64,000 nt of DNA, from positions 22,939,648 to 23,003,647 of the forward strand of contig CM074189.1 of the NCBI GenBank assembly GCA_037179385.1, in the 5' to 3' direction. Position numbers and translations under genes: made by a program. Of this stretch, positions 12,559 through 24,045 are shown in pieces. A model generated the notes under the pieces. The model ran no database searches, was not told the DNA's origin, and saw only the letters and a list, made by a program, of their open reading frames with translations. The stretch comes from Holothuria scabra. Lineage: Eukaryota > Echinodermata > Holothuroidea > Aspidochirotida > Holothuriidae. Within the stretch, counting starts at the first letter, position 1. Each line of letters opens with the position of its first letter.

Positions 12559-15500
12559 GTGAGTACCAGCAAGGTGTGAAATTTCAACCCTCCATGCACT
12601 GAATTTGCGACAAGTCGCTAGCCTACGTACTGACGTCTCTACATGTACACTTAATCTAGCCTACGTAGGCCTAGGCTAGGCCTAACTTTAGGCCTTACTG
12701 CGTAACGTTAGACCAGCCTAGCCAAGGTTTAACGTTATTCCTACACAGCCTAACGAATAACGTACTAGGCGCTAAGCCTAATTCAGTAGTTGCTATGTTC
12801 CCGCTATGGTACCTAACGTTACTACTACTAGTAGTAGGCATACTACCGGTAGTGTTGTGCAGTTTTTTTATACGTTCGTGTTGCCTAGCCTAGGCCTAGG
12901 CTAGGTCTATATGCCTAAGTTAAACCTAACGTAAAGTAACTTAGTCCTAACGAGTAACGATACTGTTGAGTGCTTTCAAAAGTTACAACATTCCATTCTC
13001 ATGTGTTTTAATTAAGGCCTATTGAAGAAAATGCTATCATATTGACTGATAAAACAAAGATCAAAATAGGAGCCTAAGGGTTATGTACGGTATAGACCAA
13101 GGCTACGGTAAGTTGTTCGAAATTTGGCCCTACCAGGCAGGAGGCCTACCGCTACACCCATAGGCTTGACTTTCTTACTGTGCAACTTTAGGCTAGCCCT
13201 TAGTTTGATGTAGGTCTAGGCTTGGCCTATACACCGAATATAAGTGCATGACAGTTAATACTTGACATTTAGAAAGAAGGTCACAATTCATTCTCTTTTG
13301 ATGAGGACGCTGAGAAATTTTTACACCTATCCACAAATTTCATTTTGTTTTTTGTTTTCATTTGATCCTCCCTTGCGGGAACTCGATGAAGGGGTATTAG
13401 CGCCAAGCTGGCAACACCAGTCACGTGAGACAAACTCACAGTTTAACGTCTATGATTAAGGGATAGCAGATTAACTACAACCCAGAAAACTAGACGACAA
13501 TTTTGATGTCGGAGCTGGGACTTGAACTCACGACCTCATGACTGGAAGACGCAGTTCGTTACCACTGTACCACTTGCTCCCTTGTCTTGTAATTGAATTT
13601 GAAATTTGAAATTAAGTTATTTTTGACACATGCAAATTCAAATGATACTTTCCGCCCCAAGATTTTTAGGGGCAGAAAGTAATGGGCGCAAACTACCGAG
13701 GACTGAAACTAACAGACCCCACCAGGTATAGCACTTCATTAGCCTACTTTAGCCTTATTGTAGGTCTATAAAAAATGGGGACTTTCTTTGCAAATAGCGA
13801 TTCAGCAACAAGCCTTAACCCTTTGTTGGGTTTATTGGGATGAGTTATTTATATATTTTTCTCTTGTGTTGTTGTTTTTTCTTTGGGGGGGGGGGAGACG
13901 GGTGGGTTAGGGTCAGGGGGAGAGGTTGTAACTTAATATTTGGAGCCAAGGAACCCAAATTTGTTCTTCTCTGTTGTGTATGTTACATAACTAAAAAAGT
14001 GCTCTGCAACATTCACCATTGCCTTTAAATTTATTTCATATTTGCTCTGCATTTAATTTTTGTCTCTCTCTTTTTTTTTGCAAATCAGTCTGAAGCTACA
14101 GTACATGCAAATTTATACTGTCTTACAGTAGCATTTGAAAACTGTAATGTACATGTACAGCTCTGACAACTGCATTTGGTTTCGGTTTCAGTCATGTCAA
14201 ACGGGGATGAAACCACTTTCACTTTGGGGGCCAAAAAGTGAGGCTTACTGGTTTGGGTGAACAACTGGGAACCTTTGGACTGGTAAACTATAACCTTCTC
14301 AAAAGGTCATGTGGCAACATGATCACAATGAATCCACTGTAATTTTCTGTCATTTGAAAAAGAGACATATGATTTAAAAATAATGATCTTTTCAATACAA
14401 TTGATAAACAAATTTGAATTTTTAAGAACAAAGTGATATGTTACAAAGAATTAAAAACTGAACAAAAGCAATTTATATTTCCATGGTTCATCTGAGGTGA
14501 ACTTAGAACTACAGCAAATGTATAAATATATTTTTTTTTTTGAAGGGGGGGGGGGGGTAAAATGATCAGAGGGTGGAACACTGGTTCCCAAAAATAAATA
14601 AGTCCTTGTAACAGTTGGTTGAATACTGGGCATGCAAATCCAAATTTTTAAGGTGACCAATCTCTAAAGCAGGGTTGTTTGGTTTAAATCACACTGATTA
14701 AAATCAGGGATATTTTAATTGAGTTTGAATCCCTGATTTAAATCATCCATTTGGAAAAATTATATTTATGGTCATAAAAAGTTATTTCAAGTAAGATTTT
14801 TCACTGAATTCTATTGAAATTGAACAAACATCACAGTTTTGAATGATTAAAAGTAATGCGCACCCCTTATTTAAGGTGCATCAGTATTTTTACTCCATAT
14901 TGTAGACTGTCAATATTAATTACAGTAAGTCGATGGAAAAAATCGACGCAGGTCATGTGCAGTCAATTAAATTAATGGAGCTCTTACATGCTCACTGGAC
15001 AGTACACTGAGTTACAGTAAGGTTACTTTGTACTTAGTCCTTGCCTGTTGTAATTAACCAATTGAACATGCCTCCATTGGGATTTTTCTCACTGTACTTG
15101 CTTGAAAAATCCACGAAGTTTTCACTTATTGTAGACCTGGTCAAAGGTATGAAAAGGAAACCACTAAAACACCTACTGGAAAGTCATGGAATGCAATCTG
15201 ACCAAGAATTCTTATAGAGAGTAGCCTAAAATTAGTCTCTAGCTGGCAATGAATTTGTAATGGTTACAGTGGTGTAGGCCTTCAATTTAGGCCAAGATAG
15301 CAATTACTGTATTCCCACTTACAAACAAATATGTATTATTTCACAATGCAGGTAAAGAATTTTCATCTAGGATGAAGAAAAAAAGGCAAAGTTTTAAGAA
15401 ATCCTGAAATTTGTCTCAGGAAGTAAAATGTGGAATCAGTGCAGAGTTTGAGCAATATGGCTGTCATTTGTTAGCAAAGAACAATGTGATATCTGTTAGC

Positions 15501-18500
15501 TTTTCGGAATCAAAACTCACATGTTAGGTTTGAGAAACCCATATTTTTCAGTATTGTAAAGATAATACCTTACAATGCATTGTTTAACATGTGCAAAGGT
15601 AGTTGAGGATCTCTCACTTTCAGCCTCACTACAGTCAATTTACTCGTTAACTTTTAGTGACCATTTTTGGCATACCGTACAGTAGTAGTGAGCCAACAAT
15701 ACTGTAGCTGAGGGCTCTAATGTTAGTGTAGAGTGAAATAAAGTTTTTGTAGCACAGCCCCGTTCTAGAAATACTATTAGCATTGGTAAAGATTACTATA
15801 GACTGAGGCATGATGTACTGTACACTGGGGTTATATGTCCAGTAGTAAAAGTTAAGGTCCAGTTACAGGCTTTACAGCATGTATATGGGGGGGGGGAGGG
15901 GGGGTTCACATGATATAGTTACATTTATGCACTTAAGTGTTACTAAGGGCAGTTTAGAAAGGAAAAGAAATGTGCAGTTTGTGTCTTTGTGATAAAATGT
16001 GTGAAAATCATCATTTTCTGTTTTTTTTTTTTTTTTTGTAGGCCTGCTTAAATGTACTGTACAGTACACATGCCCACACTACAGTACCTGTAAGTGTGTT
16101 TCTACCCTATATACTGTATATTGGTGGTAGTTCAAACAATAATGGGTTCAATTCCTGACTGTAATTATTTTTAACATTAGACAGTTATCTCTTTCATCTA
16201 GGCATTTGTGAAAAGAAATCAGGGCCCAATGTAGCATGCTGGGTTTTTTCTTTTTCTTTTTTTTTTTTTTTTTTGGTGTAAATACTTATAAATGTTGAAA
16301 GCAAAGGAAAATTTTCCATAAGCTACATACAGCACAGTACTGTATGTTGCCACTTTTGTGTTCGTAACATTGTCCTTCAATGCTATCCCTACTCCTTTCC
16401 ATAAATGTTTGGGGGTAAAACACAAGTTGCTTCACTGTGGAAGAGGAGTAGTGTTGGTAATTGGACTATAGCACTGAACTTAAATTTGATAGACATGCAG
16501 GCCTTGGGGAATATTAAAAGCCAAAGACCAAAATTAACTTTTGTGTTACTGTATACATGTACATATTTCACAAAGTGAAGTTTCAGACAGACAAGAGATG
16601 CAAACTTAAATGAATGTACAGGTGGTGTAGTCAATTAATCACATAGTAGCCTGCACAGAGTTTAGTTTGGACATTCTGGTGTTGGTTTGAAGAGTCAGTC
16701 ACAGGTGTTCAAATTATGTTAAAATTACTAAACAAATAGGACTTACAGTAAAGGGCCAAACCTCTCACCCCAAACTGCAATTTTGGTACCCGGGTACGAA
16801 ATTATCAATTGGCTCAGCTCTTTGATTGACAGCTAATTCAAACAATGCAGAGTCCCAAAGCTCATATTACACAGCATGAACAGTACTGAGAGTGTTTTGA
16901 TTATATAAATTGAGTTTTTCTATACCCACCTAGAAGCAATAAACTGAGATTGTGTCTGGATGAGGATGAATTTCAGACAATTGTGGGAGGGGCATTAGTA
17001 AGAAGGTTATGAGAATTGGTACTGTTTGGGGTGAGAGAACTGGTCCTTTAATTATCCAGCATACAAAAATTATATGCAGTACCTACCATTGATTGGGCAT
17101 TGTAGGAGACTTCAGTGTTTTTGTCAAGAGGAGGTAATGTAGGATTTGCCCCTCTTTCTAGAAGGAGGGTAAACTTCCCCCGACCCTATTCATTTCAAGA
17201 TAAATAAAAATTCAGTATCCTGGTTTCAAGAAGGAGAGGTACGTACTGTGTCATTGCAGCAATGTTTGAACCTGCATGATTCAGATTGCTCATCACAAAG
17301 GCATTGAGGCAAGCATTGCCACTCTGTACCCACATGTAACTTGGCCAAGAGCACCATCAATTTGGACGTGGAGTTTGCAGTAATAAATTATCCACCTTGA
17401 GAATTTCTCGCAGAGGCCTGCGGGTTTTTCTATTCCAAGTACCTCTTTTTTTAACCCTTTGCTGAAATGAAAATGGCTGGAAACATGAAATACCTGTATA
17501 GAGTACGTCGAGAGATGATTAAATGACAAATTGCACTATGTAATTCCATCAATGTTACGTAATAGGGAATCACAGATTTGGTATGGCCATCACAAAACAC
17601 TTTCCATTATGTCACATACTGTGTGGGTTAAGCTACAGTAGCTCTGTATTCAGTATACTTGTGCACTTGATTGAGGTGCTTTTGAGAGCAACTAAGTGTT
17701 AAAAAATATTTTTTTTTATATTGGATTATTTTAGTATATATTTCTTTTTTATTTTTTTTATTTTTATTTTATTTATTTATTTATTATTAACAGTCCTTTC
17801 AATTGTTTTTCTTACAGATAACTGTATTGATGACCAAACCCCATTTGAGCTGTTAACTGAGGAAGCCCTCTGGGAAATGGTTCCCAAAGTAGGACTAAGA
17901 CTAAAATTCTTGGCCAAATTCAAGCAGTATATGTCAAAGGTATTGTTTTTTTAGAGGTCTTTGTTCGCTGTAAAAGATGGGTTTTAACTGTTTTAAATGC
18001 CAACGCATCATTGCGGGTAATGTGAATAACCTCTACCACCATTTTAGGACCTTTCACAATTTAATAAGTGGTGGATCCTTTGTTAGTATTATCACTTGTG
18101 GGCAAGAAGGATGCCTCAGGACCTTTCACCATACCTGGAGCTTTAAAAGGCATCTTAAGTCACAACATAGAAATCTTGAAGATCTCAATGATAATATTGT
18201 TGGTGAGAAAGTTGCTTATGTGCCTGAGATAGCTGCAGATGATGATGATGATGGTGATGTCAGGCCTCGATTTTCAGAAAAATTTATGGTTGTCCTTCGG
18301 GCAACCATTTCACTAGTTTTAGTTGTCCACAATGAAATTTGGTTGTCCGAAACATTTTGCACACAATTACAAAAAGTCATTGTGTGCATTTTACGTTGTC
18401 TTGTTGGTCTTGAAGAATAAAAAGCTAGGATGTTTGTGAGACAGACACACTCCAAGTCTGAAACATGACAGATGAAAAAAGTTGAAAGTTTGTCAGTCAG

Positions 18501-20765
18501 CTTTTTATACTTCTTCCATCTGAGAGAAAAATGGTTGTCCGATGGACACCTTTAACTTTTGGTTGTCCATATGAAATTTTAGTTGTCCCGGACAATCGGA
18601 CAACCATGAAAATCGAGCCCTGGATGTTAATAATGACAATGCTGGAGTTAATGATCCAGAAATTGATCAATGGGATGGTTTTGCAGTTGAAGAGGTGCAA
18701 AAGTGAGCACTTGGCTTGATTTGTGCAATGAAAGCTTCAACAAGTGTGGTTCAGAGCACTGTTAAAATCGTTGTTGATCATGTAACTGACATTTTTTCAG
18801 ATGTTGTTGGTTATCTTAAGCATAGAACTACCTGTGTAGCTACTCAAATGGGAATTGATCAAGCAGATGACACATTTCAAAATTTGGTACAAGAAATGGA
18901 GACAATGAGAAATCCATTTAGAAACATAGATACAGCATATAATTTCCTTTACTTTTTTTGTTGAACAGTTAAGCAGTCAAAATTAACCCCTTCATCATTA
19001 TAAAAGTAAGGAATTGGATGCCAGCAGGATAAATGTTTCTTCATGGAATGTATTTTCTCTCTCAGATATACCAAACAAGTCAATTGTGGCAGCCCAGATG
19101 CTTCCCTGCATTCTCCCAACAGGGCTGGTGAAGAATGCACAAGGCAAGACTGTGAGAGCTACTACCACTGAAGCTGTTGCAGCTTTCATTGATGCACAAC
19201 CTGTAAGTAGCCAAGTTTTCACAAGGTATTGGGTTTTTAGCTTGGCAACAAACTGTGATGGATCTCATAAATGCAGTACATGTTGCATCATTCCTTTCAC
19301 CAATGTTGGAAAGGCCATCTCTATTGTTTTTGGTCTTTTAATGGTCATGTACATGGCATAACAATAAAAAAAGGGCATTTGATGTAAAAAGCACCAAAAA
19401 CCAAGAAAATAGCCACCAGTTGCATCATAATCTGTCAAAAATTGACCATTTTACAGGGCAATTTAATATAATCACTTAATCATTAACAAATATGAGCTCA
19501 ATACGCAAATATGCTAATGTCATGGGAGGGACATGCCATATATAATTGTCTTTACAGTCTTCATTTTGAGGACAGTTGAAAAATTAATATGTCGTGAGGG
19601 TTTTACTTTGGAAGGTTAAATTGTTTCCTTGAAAATCATCCGTCAGTATCATTTACCAAAACATAACCTATCTGATGAGTGATAAAGAGGTTATTAACAT
19701 AGGGTTAACAAAAGAAATGTCGACATGGTGCAATACTCCACATCATTATTTATACATAAGCAACAAGTTCCTTCAGAATCATTCAAACATTGATGTGGAA
19801 TATCTTGAGAACCATGCAGGATTTTGAAATGGTTCCAATAGATTTTTCCTTTGAAATGTTCATTCCCTAACAGCCAAGTGAAGTCACGACATTTTGCTGA
19901 CATGTCACACTACCTTTAATATATTATATGTGCCAACCAAAGCTTGTAACTGTTTATCTTCAAAATACTGGGAGCCAGGGGCATCTATCCTGGGGGGGGG
20001 GGGGCAAGAGGCAATTGCCCCACCAATGAAAATATTGGGGGAAAAGAATATCAGTTTGCCCCCCAATAATTCAGACTGATTAAAAATAGGAGGCAGAATA
20101 AAGAAAATCTGATATACAGGTGACCAAAGGGATTTCATAAAATTTCAATTTGAGGCTATTAAAGTAAAACAACAAAAATTAATGCATTTATGATGTTCCG
20201 CCTGTGTATGCTTTGTGTATATATATGCTGTCAATGTGTGAATGAATGTCCCTTTTTGCTGCTTATAGACAAATGCAGTCCCAGTCATGATCTAGGGATC
20301 CAGCTTTTTGAAAAGTATTGCCCCTTCCCCCAATCCATTAAGCAGATCCATGCCCCAGCTGGAAGCATGCACCTTAATTATCTCTTTCTTGTCAAATTTT
20401 ATTGCCTGTCATACTTTTGTTTTTTTTATTTTAACAGGTAGGAACCAACATTCCTCACTATTTGCAGCAGATTCAGGCAGATGGGAAGAAGCGGCAACCC
20501 TTCCTGTTGCTTCTTGGGTCGCGTCTTTCCCCAAATCAGGTCTTTCTTATTATTGACGGATTAGCTATAGAACAGCCCACTCTCTGTAAAGCCATTGATG
20601 CATGTTTTAAAGCTTTTTATGTGTTTGACTTGCATTACCCAAAGCAGTGTCATACAACATGGGAATTTCTTCAATTTTTTTTTTTTTCAACTAGCAGATG
20701 GTAAGGGAAAAGAAGTATTCTCAGCAGCTGTATGGTCTCTTCGTACCTGCCTTGAACAGGTTTGA
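12495..20765 (+). CDS. SAM-domain gene, multi-exon model (gene span)
   Basis: Four exons are supported by reading frame and splice sites: 12495-12558, 17818-17939, 19066-19202 and 20438-about 20765. The first two encode a sterile alpha motif (SAM) fold, a small helical domain used for protein association. The last two encode a conserved C-terminal module that I recognise from uncharacterised SAM- and zinc-finger-type proteins expanded in fish and invertebrates; its biochemical role is unknown. Exon 2 ends in phase 0, but the exon at 19066 must be entered in phase 1. A direct join is therefore out of frame and at least one linking exon is missing or lost. The intron between them holds a broken C2H2 gene. 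The last exon has a one-base frameshift in a T run. The locus could be live with assembly errors, or a decaying gene. Confidence 0.6.
12598..12915. repeat. Cluster of palindromic AGGCCTA/CCTAGG words in intron 1
   Basis: Just inside the first intron the sequence is dominated by short words such as 'tagcctacgtaggcctagg' and 'cctagcctaggcctaggc', mixed with 'taacgtta'. Many are self-complementary. They do not form an array of fixed period. The cluster may be low-complexity decay or a set of binding sites. Confidence 0.5.
13330..13583 (-). mobile_element. tRNA-derived SINE, family B (minus strand)
   Basis: The reverse complement of 13504-13583 is tRNA-like. It starts 'gggagcaagtggtacagtgg' (A box) and has 'gtgagttcaagtccc' (B box). 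Acceptor and T stems do not pair well, so it is not a working tRNA. Downstream on the minus strand lies a SINE-like 3' domain ('gagttcccgcaagggagg', 'atcaaatgaaaacaaaaaac') ending in an A-rich tail near 13330. It is distinct in body and tail from family A. No clear target duplication was found. Confidence 0.65.
13584..16750. other. Intron 1 sequence of the SAM-domain gene
   Basis: This is non-coding by all signs. It has homopolymer runs (G at 13886-13895, G at 14546-14557, G and T runs near 15888 and 16021, T at 16259-16274) and no conserved exon. Words such as 'gtactgtac' are frequent around 15600-16100, without a regular period. Confidence 0.45.
16749..17050. mobile_element. TA-target MITE, copy 1
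   Basis: A 298-bp element (16751-17048) has imperfect terminal inverted repeats, 'aagggccaaacctctcacc' at the left and the complement of 'ggtgagagaactggtcctt' at the right. TA lies on both sides. A close copy is at 50380-50667 and a diverged one at about 46835-47120. TA duplications are the signature of Tc1/mariner transposons, so this is probably a mariner-driven MITE. There is no coding capacity. Confidence 0.8.
17051..17817. other. End of intron 1
   Basis: Non-coding sequence ends in a long T-rich tract (17700-17790) and the acceptor 'tttttcttacag' before exon 2. Nothing else is supported. Confidence 0.5.
17818..17939 (+). CDS. SAM-domain gene, exon 2
   Basis: The acceptor 'ttgtttttcttacag' opens the exon. 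It encodes 41 codons reading DNCIDDQTPFELLTEEALWE and then a basic helix with GLRLKF. With exon 1 this completes a SAM domain of about 62 residues. The acidic-hydrophobic helix, the 'L-T-E-E-x-L' segment and the 'VGxRLKFLxKF' closing helix are all SAM hallmarks. The donor AAG|GTATTG leaves phase 0. Confidence 0.75.
17977..18964 (+). pseudogene. Broken C2H2 zinc-finger gene nested between SAM exons
   Basis: The frame opens at 17977. Residues 3-27 form a zinc finger of spacing C-x2-C-x13-H-x4-H, and residues 47-70 a second with C-x4-C-x12-H-x4-H. An Asp run near residue 88 is interrupted at 18260 by a MITE. Skipping the MITE and one target duplication keeps the same frame (Val-Asn-Asn at the join) and reaches a stop TGA at 18704-18706. 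The same frame is then open again to 18964, encoding a segment (STVKIVVDHVTDIF... ending NPFRNIDTAYN) that I associate with the middle of the same zinc-finger family. There are thus at least two lesions, a MITE and a nonsense codon. It may be an extra exon block of the surrounding gene rather than a separate gene, because both modules occur in related families. Confidence 0.6.
18256..18627. mobile_element. 362-bp MITE inserted in a coding exon, 5-bp TSD
   Basis: Ends are CAGGCCTCGATTTTCA (18261) and TGAAAATCGAGCCCTG (ending 18622), inverted repeats of about 16 bp with one mismatch. The flanks 18256-18260 and 18623-18627 both read GATGT. Removing the element and one GATGT rejoins the zinc-finger reading frame, which independently confirms the boundaries. 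The interior holds repeated 'ggttgtcc' words. Ends starting CAGG suggest the hAT superfamily, but a 5-bp duplication is shorter than the usual 8, so the superfamily is uncertain. Confidence 0.88.
19066..19202 (+). CDS. SAM-domain gene, downstream exon (IPNKS module)
   Basis: The acceptor 'ttttctctctctcag' opens 137 nt: two bases completing a codon, then 45 codons reading IPNKSIVAAQMLPCILPTGL and on to FIDAQP. The donor is CCT|GTAAGT in phase 0. The 'LPCILPT' motif and 'FIDAQP|VGTNI' across the next junction match the C-terminal module of the family. Entry needs a phase-1 upstream exon, which exon 2 does not supply. Confidence 0.68.
20438..20765 (+). CDS. SAM-domain gene, last exon with T-run frameshift
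   Basis: The acceptor 'ttttattttaacag' joins in phase 0 to the previous exon. The frame reads VGTNIPHYLQQIQADGKKRQ, then a conserved core (RQPFLLLLG, VFLIIDGLAIEQ, CFKAFYVFDLHYPKQC, TWEFLQ). A run of 13 T (20675-20687) then throws the frame into a stop at 20702-20704. Twelve T, one fewer, would continue into QLADGKGKEVFSAAVWSLRT and stop at 20763-20765, which fits the usual end of this family. The extra T is either a homopolymer sequencing error or a real inactivating change. Confidence 0.68.
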
Positions 20766-21452
20766 CTTTATAGTTGTTGTTGTTATTAATTAATATTAAA
20801 GTATACATACAAGTTTGTAGAATGTTGGGCCTATTTGCTCTTCAACTTAAAAATGTTGAAGTGTCATGTTGCACCCATTATAATCAATTTTTTTGTGTTT
20901 AAGTTTTTGATTGGACGTGAGGGGGCTATATCTCACTGGCACCCCCTGGTTCTGTTTACAATTAATGTCTTTGTTCTATTTACAATTAATGAAATAGGCA
21001 CTCACTTGTTGAATATTTCCTTTTAGTATAGCCTGATTAACCACCATATATGCTTTTTTGTAAAATTTTAACTCATTTGATCTCATGGACAAATTTTGCC
21101 ACCTTGCCACACTCACCTTTAACCTGAGTGTGAGAAGGATTTATTAATTTTTAGTATTCAATAATGACAAAAGAGTACAATACAAGTGCTTTGTCTGCAA
21201 GTTTTGCTGCTTTTGTAGTAAAGGAGAACTGTTCCAATTAATAATATCTTGAACATAAACATTCTCTTGAACTGGTGCATACTGCATTCATTTGATGTCA
21301 TTTTGAAGGAATCTTTCAATGATTCTAACTTAAGTTTGAACTATGTAATAGATAAGTTCACACTTGTTATACTTACGTACTGTGATAGAAGAATAGTTAC
21401 TATCTGCATTTCAAGTTTTAAAAAGTACATTTGAATCACCACTAAAGGGGCA
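20766..21452. other. Gene-less stretch downstream of SAM gene
   Basis: AT-rich non-coding sequence. No clear polyadenylation signal close to the stop could be chosen with confidence. Confidence 0.45.
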
Positions 21453-22007
21453 TTAAAGGAAAACATTTATTTTCATATGTGAAAGAGAAACCAAATCTAC
21501 ACAGTGTTGTAAAACTCCGATCTAAATGGGACATGTATTTCTCGAGATATCAGTTAATACAGTTACTAGATTTGTGTTCCAAAGTGATTTGAGGGCAACA
21601 AAGGTCATATCACTTCCTCACATTGACAAGGAATACTATGTTTCCTTTTGTTATTTTAGACTGTTGTGTTGACCTTGAAGTTAATGGGAATAAGACCTCT
21701 TTGTGAGAAATGCGAAGTTTGAAAATTCTTATGCCACTTATGCAACCATATTCTGATAATACTGGATTGCTGAGGAGAAAATTTGCTGTAAATTAAAAAA
21801 AAAAAAGCAGTAAACTGTCCATTAATGTGGGGATATGATGTCATATATGCTTGCTTCAAGTTCACTTTTTGTTGAAAATGTGATAACTTTACCTTCTCAT
21901 ATCTGAAGAACCCCACATCGGATTTCAATGCAAATTTCACTGAAATGTTTAGAACAAGTATCCCTCTAATATATCAAAACTTGCCGGACCTTGAACCTTT
22001 CTTTTAA
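21453..22007. mobile_element. TTAA-flanked element T, copy 1
   Basis: A 547-bp segment (21457-22003) is bounded by TTAA. Its ends are 'aggaaaac' and '...cctttctt', short inverted AGGAAA/TTTCTT termini. A second copy lies at 30558-31117 and an internal piece at about 63588-63826. A 12-A run sits at 21796-21807. Both long copies have an open minus-strand frame with the peptide words 'ALKSDV' and 'VKLSHFQQKVNLKQA'. This could be a relic of coding sequence or simply shared descent. TTAA flanks suggest piggyBac or Kolobok mobilisation. Confidence 0.65.
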
Positions 22008-23400
22008 GGATTAAAGAGTATTGTTTTGCTGACTTTGATTAATGAAATTTGTATTCATATTATTCATTCCATGCCAAAGGTAGTCAAAGAATCTATGCAA
22101 TGGTGATTTGAAATGTGTATGTTTGGTGCTCTGTTTTTTACATGCACCAGAGGTTTGCAACCAACGTTGGGGAGGGTCAACTAACTATTTGGTAAAAATC
22201 ACTGTGGCAGAGGGCCAATTGGGTTGTTGAAAAAGCATTGTTACGAATTCAATAAGTGATGGAGGCCAAAGCAAACTGTGAAAGTGGTCATTTTAAAATA
22301 CAAAAGCTGTACCCCCTGTCTGTATATAGTGTGTATTTACTGACACAGTGTTTTACACCCACCTTTAGTTATGTATAGCTTTAGGGAAAATTTAGGCTAC
22401 AGATTCTCTGGAGGCAAGACATGGGAATTTGATTGTTGAAATAAGTATTACAGACTTGAGCAGGATTCTTGACACCAGCTGACCAGACTTGGCTTGATGC
22501 AAGGTAGCAGCAGATTGTTTACACAGTATTTCAAAAAGAGTAACTTCAATGAACCTCACATTTAGCATGTAAATGGCTTATACTGAGTAGTTATTCTTGG
22601 GTTCTTTTGGATGAGAAGCTTGTAGCCTTGTTTTGACAATATGTCAAGGTAGGGAACTTGCACATGTTATAGATTTAGCCTAGTCATGGAGTTACTGGTT
22701 TCATCAAGTTCAGAAGGCTAAAACTTTGTAAATACAACACCAGGCATGGAAAATTAGAAATTTATCATAGTTAAAATTCAATTGTTATCTGTTCAAGTGT
22801 TTTAGAATAGCAGTAGTAAGCAATTTCTTAACTGTGAAGTTCAAAACAGCCTGAACTATTAACATATGCTAAAATTATGGTTATGACTTGCATGTTCTTG
22901 GTGATTTAAAGGTCGTTTATGTGTGCTTACTTTCCTTTCTTTTTTTTAAAAAAAGAAAAGTTGTCATATATTTCTAACATTTATAATATTTACTAACTTT
23001 AACATAGGTTTTTAAGTTGTTTTGGTTTTCTTGGGCCTGATACAAAAGTTGCATATTATATGTAACAGCACATTTTAATTGCAGACTTTAGAGATATTAA
23101 GACGTAAATGTGTATATAAATTTATTAAGTCATCACCTTGTATTCCAAAGTTGATGTTCCGTCTAGCGTGTTTTAAGAAGTTAAATTTCAGTGAAGCATA
23201 TTTTAGTACATTTCATTCATAACATTCGTTATCTCTTGTTTTACATTGAGAGAGAAAGAGTTAAAGTTTAATAAAAGGGAGATTAAAACTGAAATTTTGC
23301 TCTTCTGTGGTGATTTTATTCTGAGAATATTCTCCTACTTCTTTATAAGTCTAAGTTGTAACTATTTTTCTTCTTGCTTTTCAAATTTACCTTTATTTTA
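22008..23400. other. Gene-less stretch
   Basis: AT-rich sequence with no supported exon, RNA gene or repeat shared with other parts of the window. Confidence 0.45.
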
Positions 23401-23690
23401 GGGTGTTTTTAGGGAAATCGACCATTGAATGTGATCAACGATTGACCAAGTTGAATAGTTTTCAAGCATCTGACCACTTAAGGATGGTCAAATTTGACCA
23501 GATTAGGTTCAAAATGAGATTACCACACAGTTGGTCAGTTTGACCAAGTTGACTTGGTCAAATGACCTGACCAAGTTTGGATGGTCAAATTTGACCAAAT
23601 ATGGATCGGTGCATAATTCACTCCCCACTTGGTCAAAATTTGACCACATTGTGGTCAATTTTGACCATTCTTTTTTTAGAGTGTAGTAGC
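23400..23690. repeat. TGGTCAAATTTGACCA palindromic repeat block
   Basis: About ten TGGTCAAA/TTTGACCA words occur in both orientations within 290 bp (for example 'tggtcaaatttgacca' at 23485 and 23582). The block ends 'ttgaccattctttttttagagtgta', the inverted form of the terminus at 12206. The arrangement can form many hairpins. No coding content. Confidence 0.65.
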
Positions 23691-23970
23691 AAGAATTGCC
23701 TCCAAATCTGAGTAAACCGACAGGAACCTGGCTGGAATAGGTGGCCACTTTTAGTCAAAATCCAAAAAGTCATCTCTTTAGATCAGTTTCAGTGCGTACC
23801 TGGTATCACTTTGTTACATCTTCCGATAGGAAGGGAACCATAATTCTGACATGAGGAAGGCGAGGAGCACCGTCGAAGGGTTGTACTTGTTGTCAGTTGC
23901 AACACCATGTGATAGCTACTGTTTTCCAGGATCAAATCTCAGGTCTTCCAAATATAACCTGGCTATATAG

Positions 23971-24045
23971 CATGGTGTACCCATGGTGTACCCATGGTGT
24001 ACCTATGGTGTACCCATGGTGTACCTATGGTGTACCCATGTACCC
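23971..24045. repeat. 11-bp minisatellite, about 6.5 units
   Basis: The unit is CATGGTGTACC with a C/T variant at its first base. Six complete units run from 23971 to about 24036, followed by a partial one. The regular C/T alternation in later units suggests expansion of a two-unit block. Short frames across it are repeat artefacts. Confidence 0.85.

Noticed and set aside
13504..13583. Possible functional tRNA gene on the minus strand
   Set aside because: A and B boxes are present but acceptor and T stems do not pair and a SINE 3' body follows, so it is a SINE head.
23971..24045. CRISPR-like array
   Set aside because: Repeats are contiguous 11-bp units without spacers in an animal genome; it is a minisatellite.
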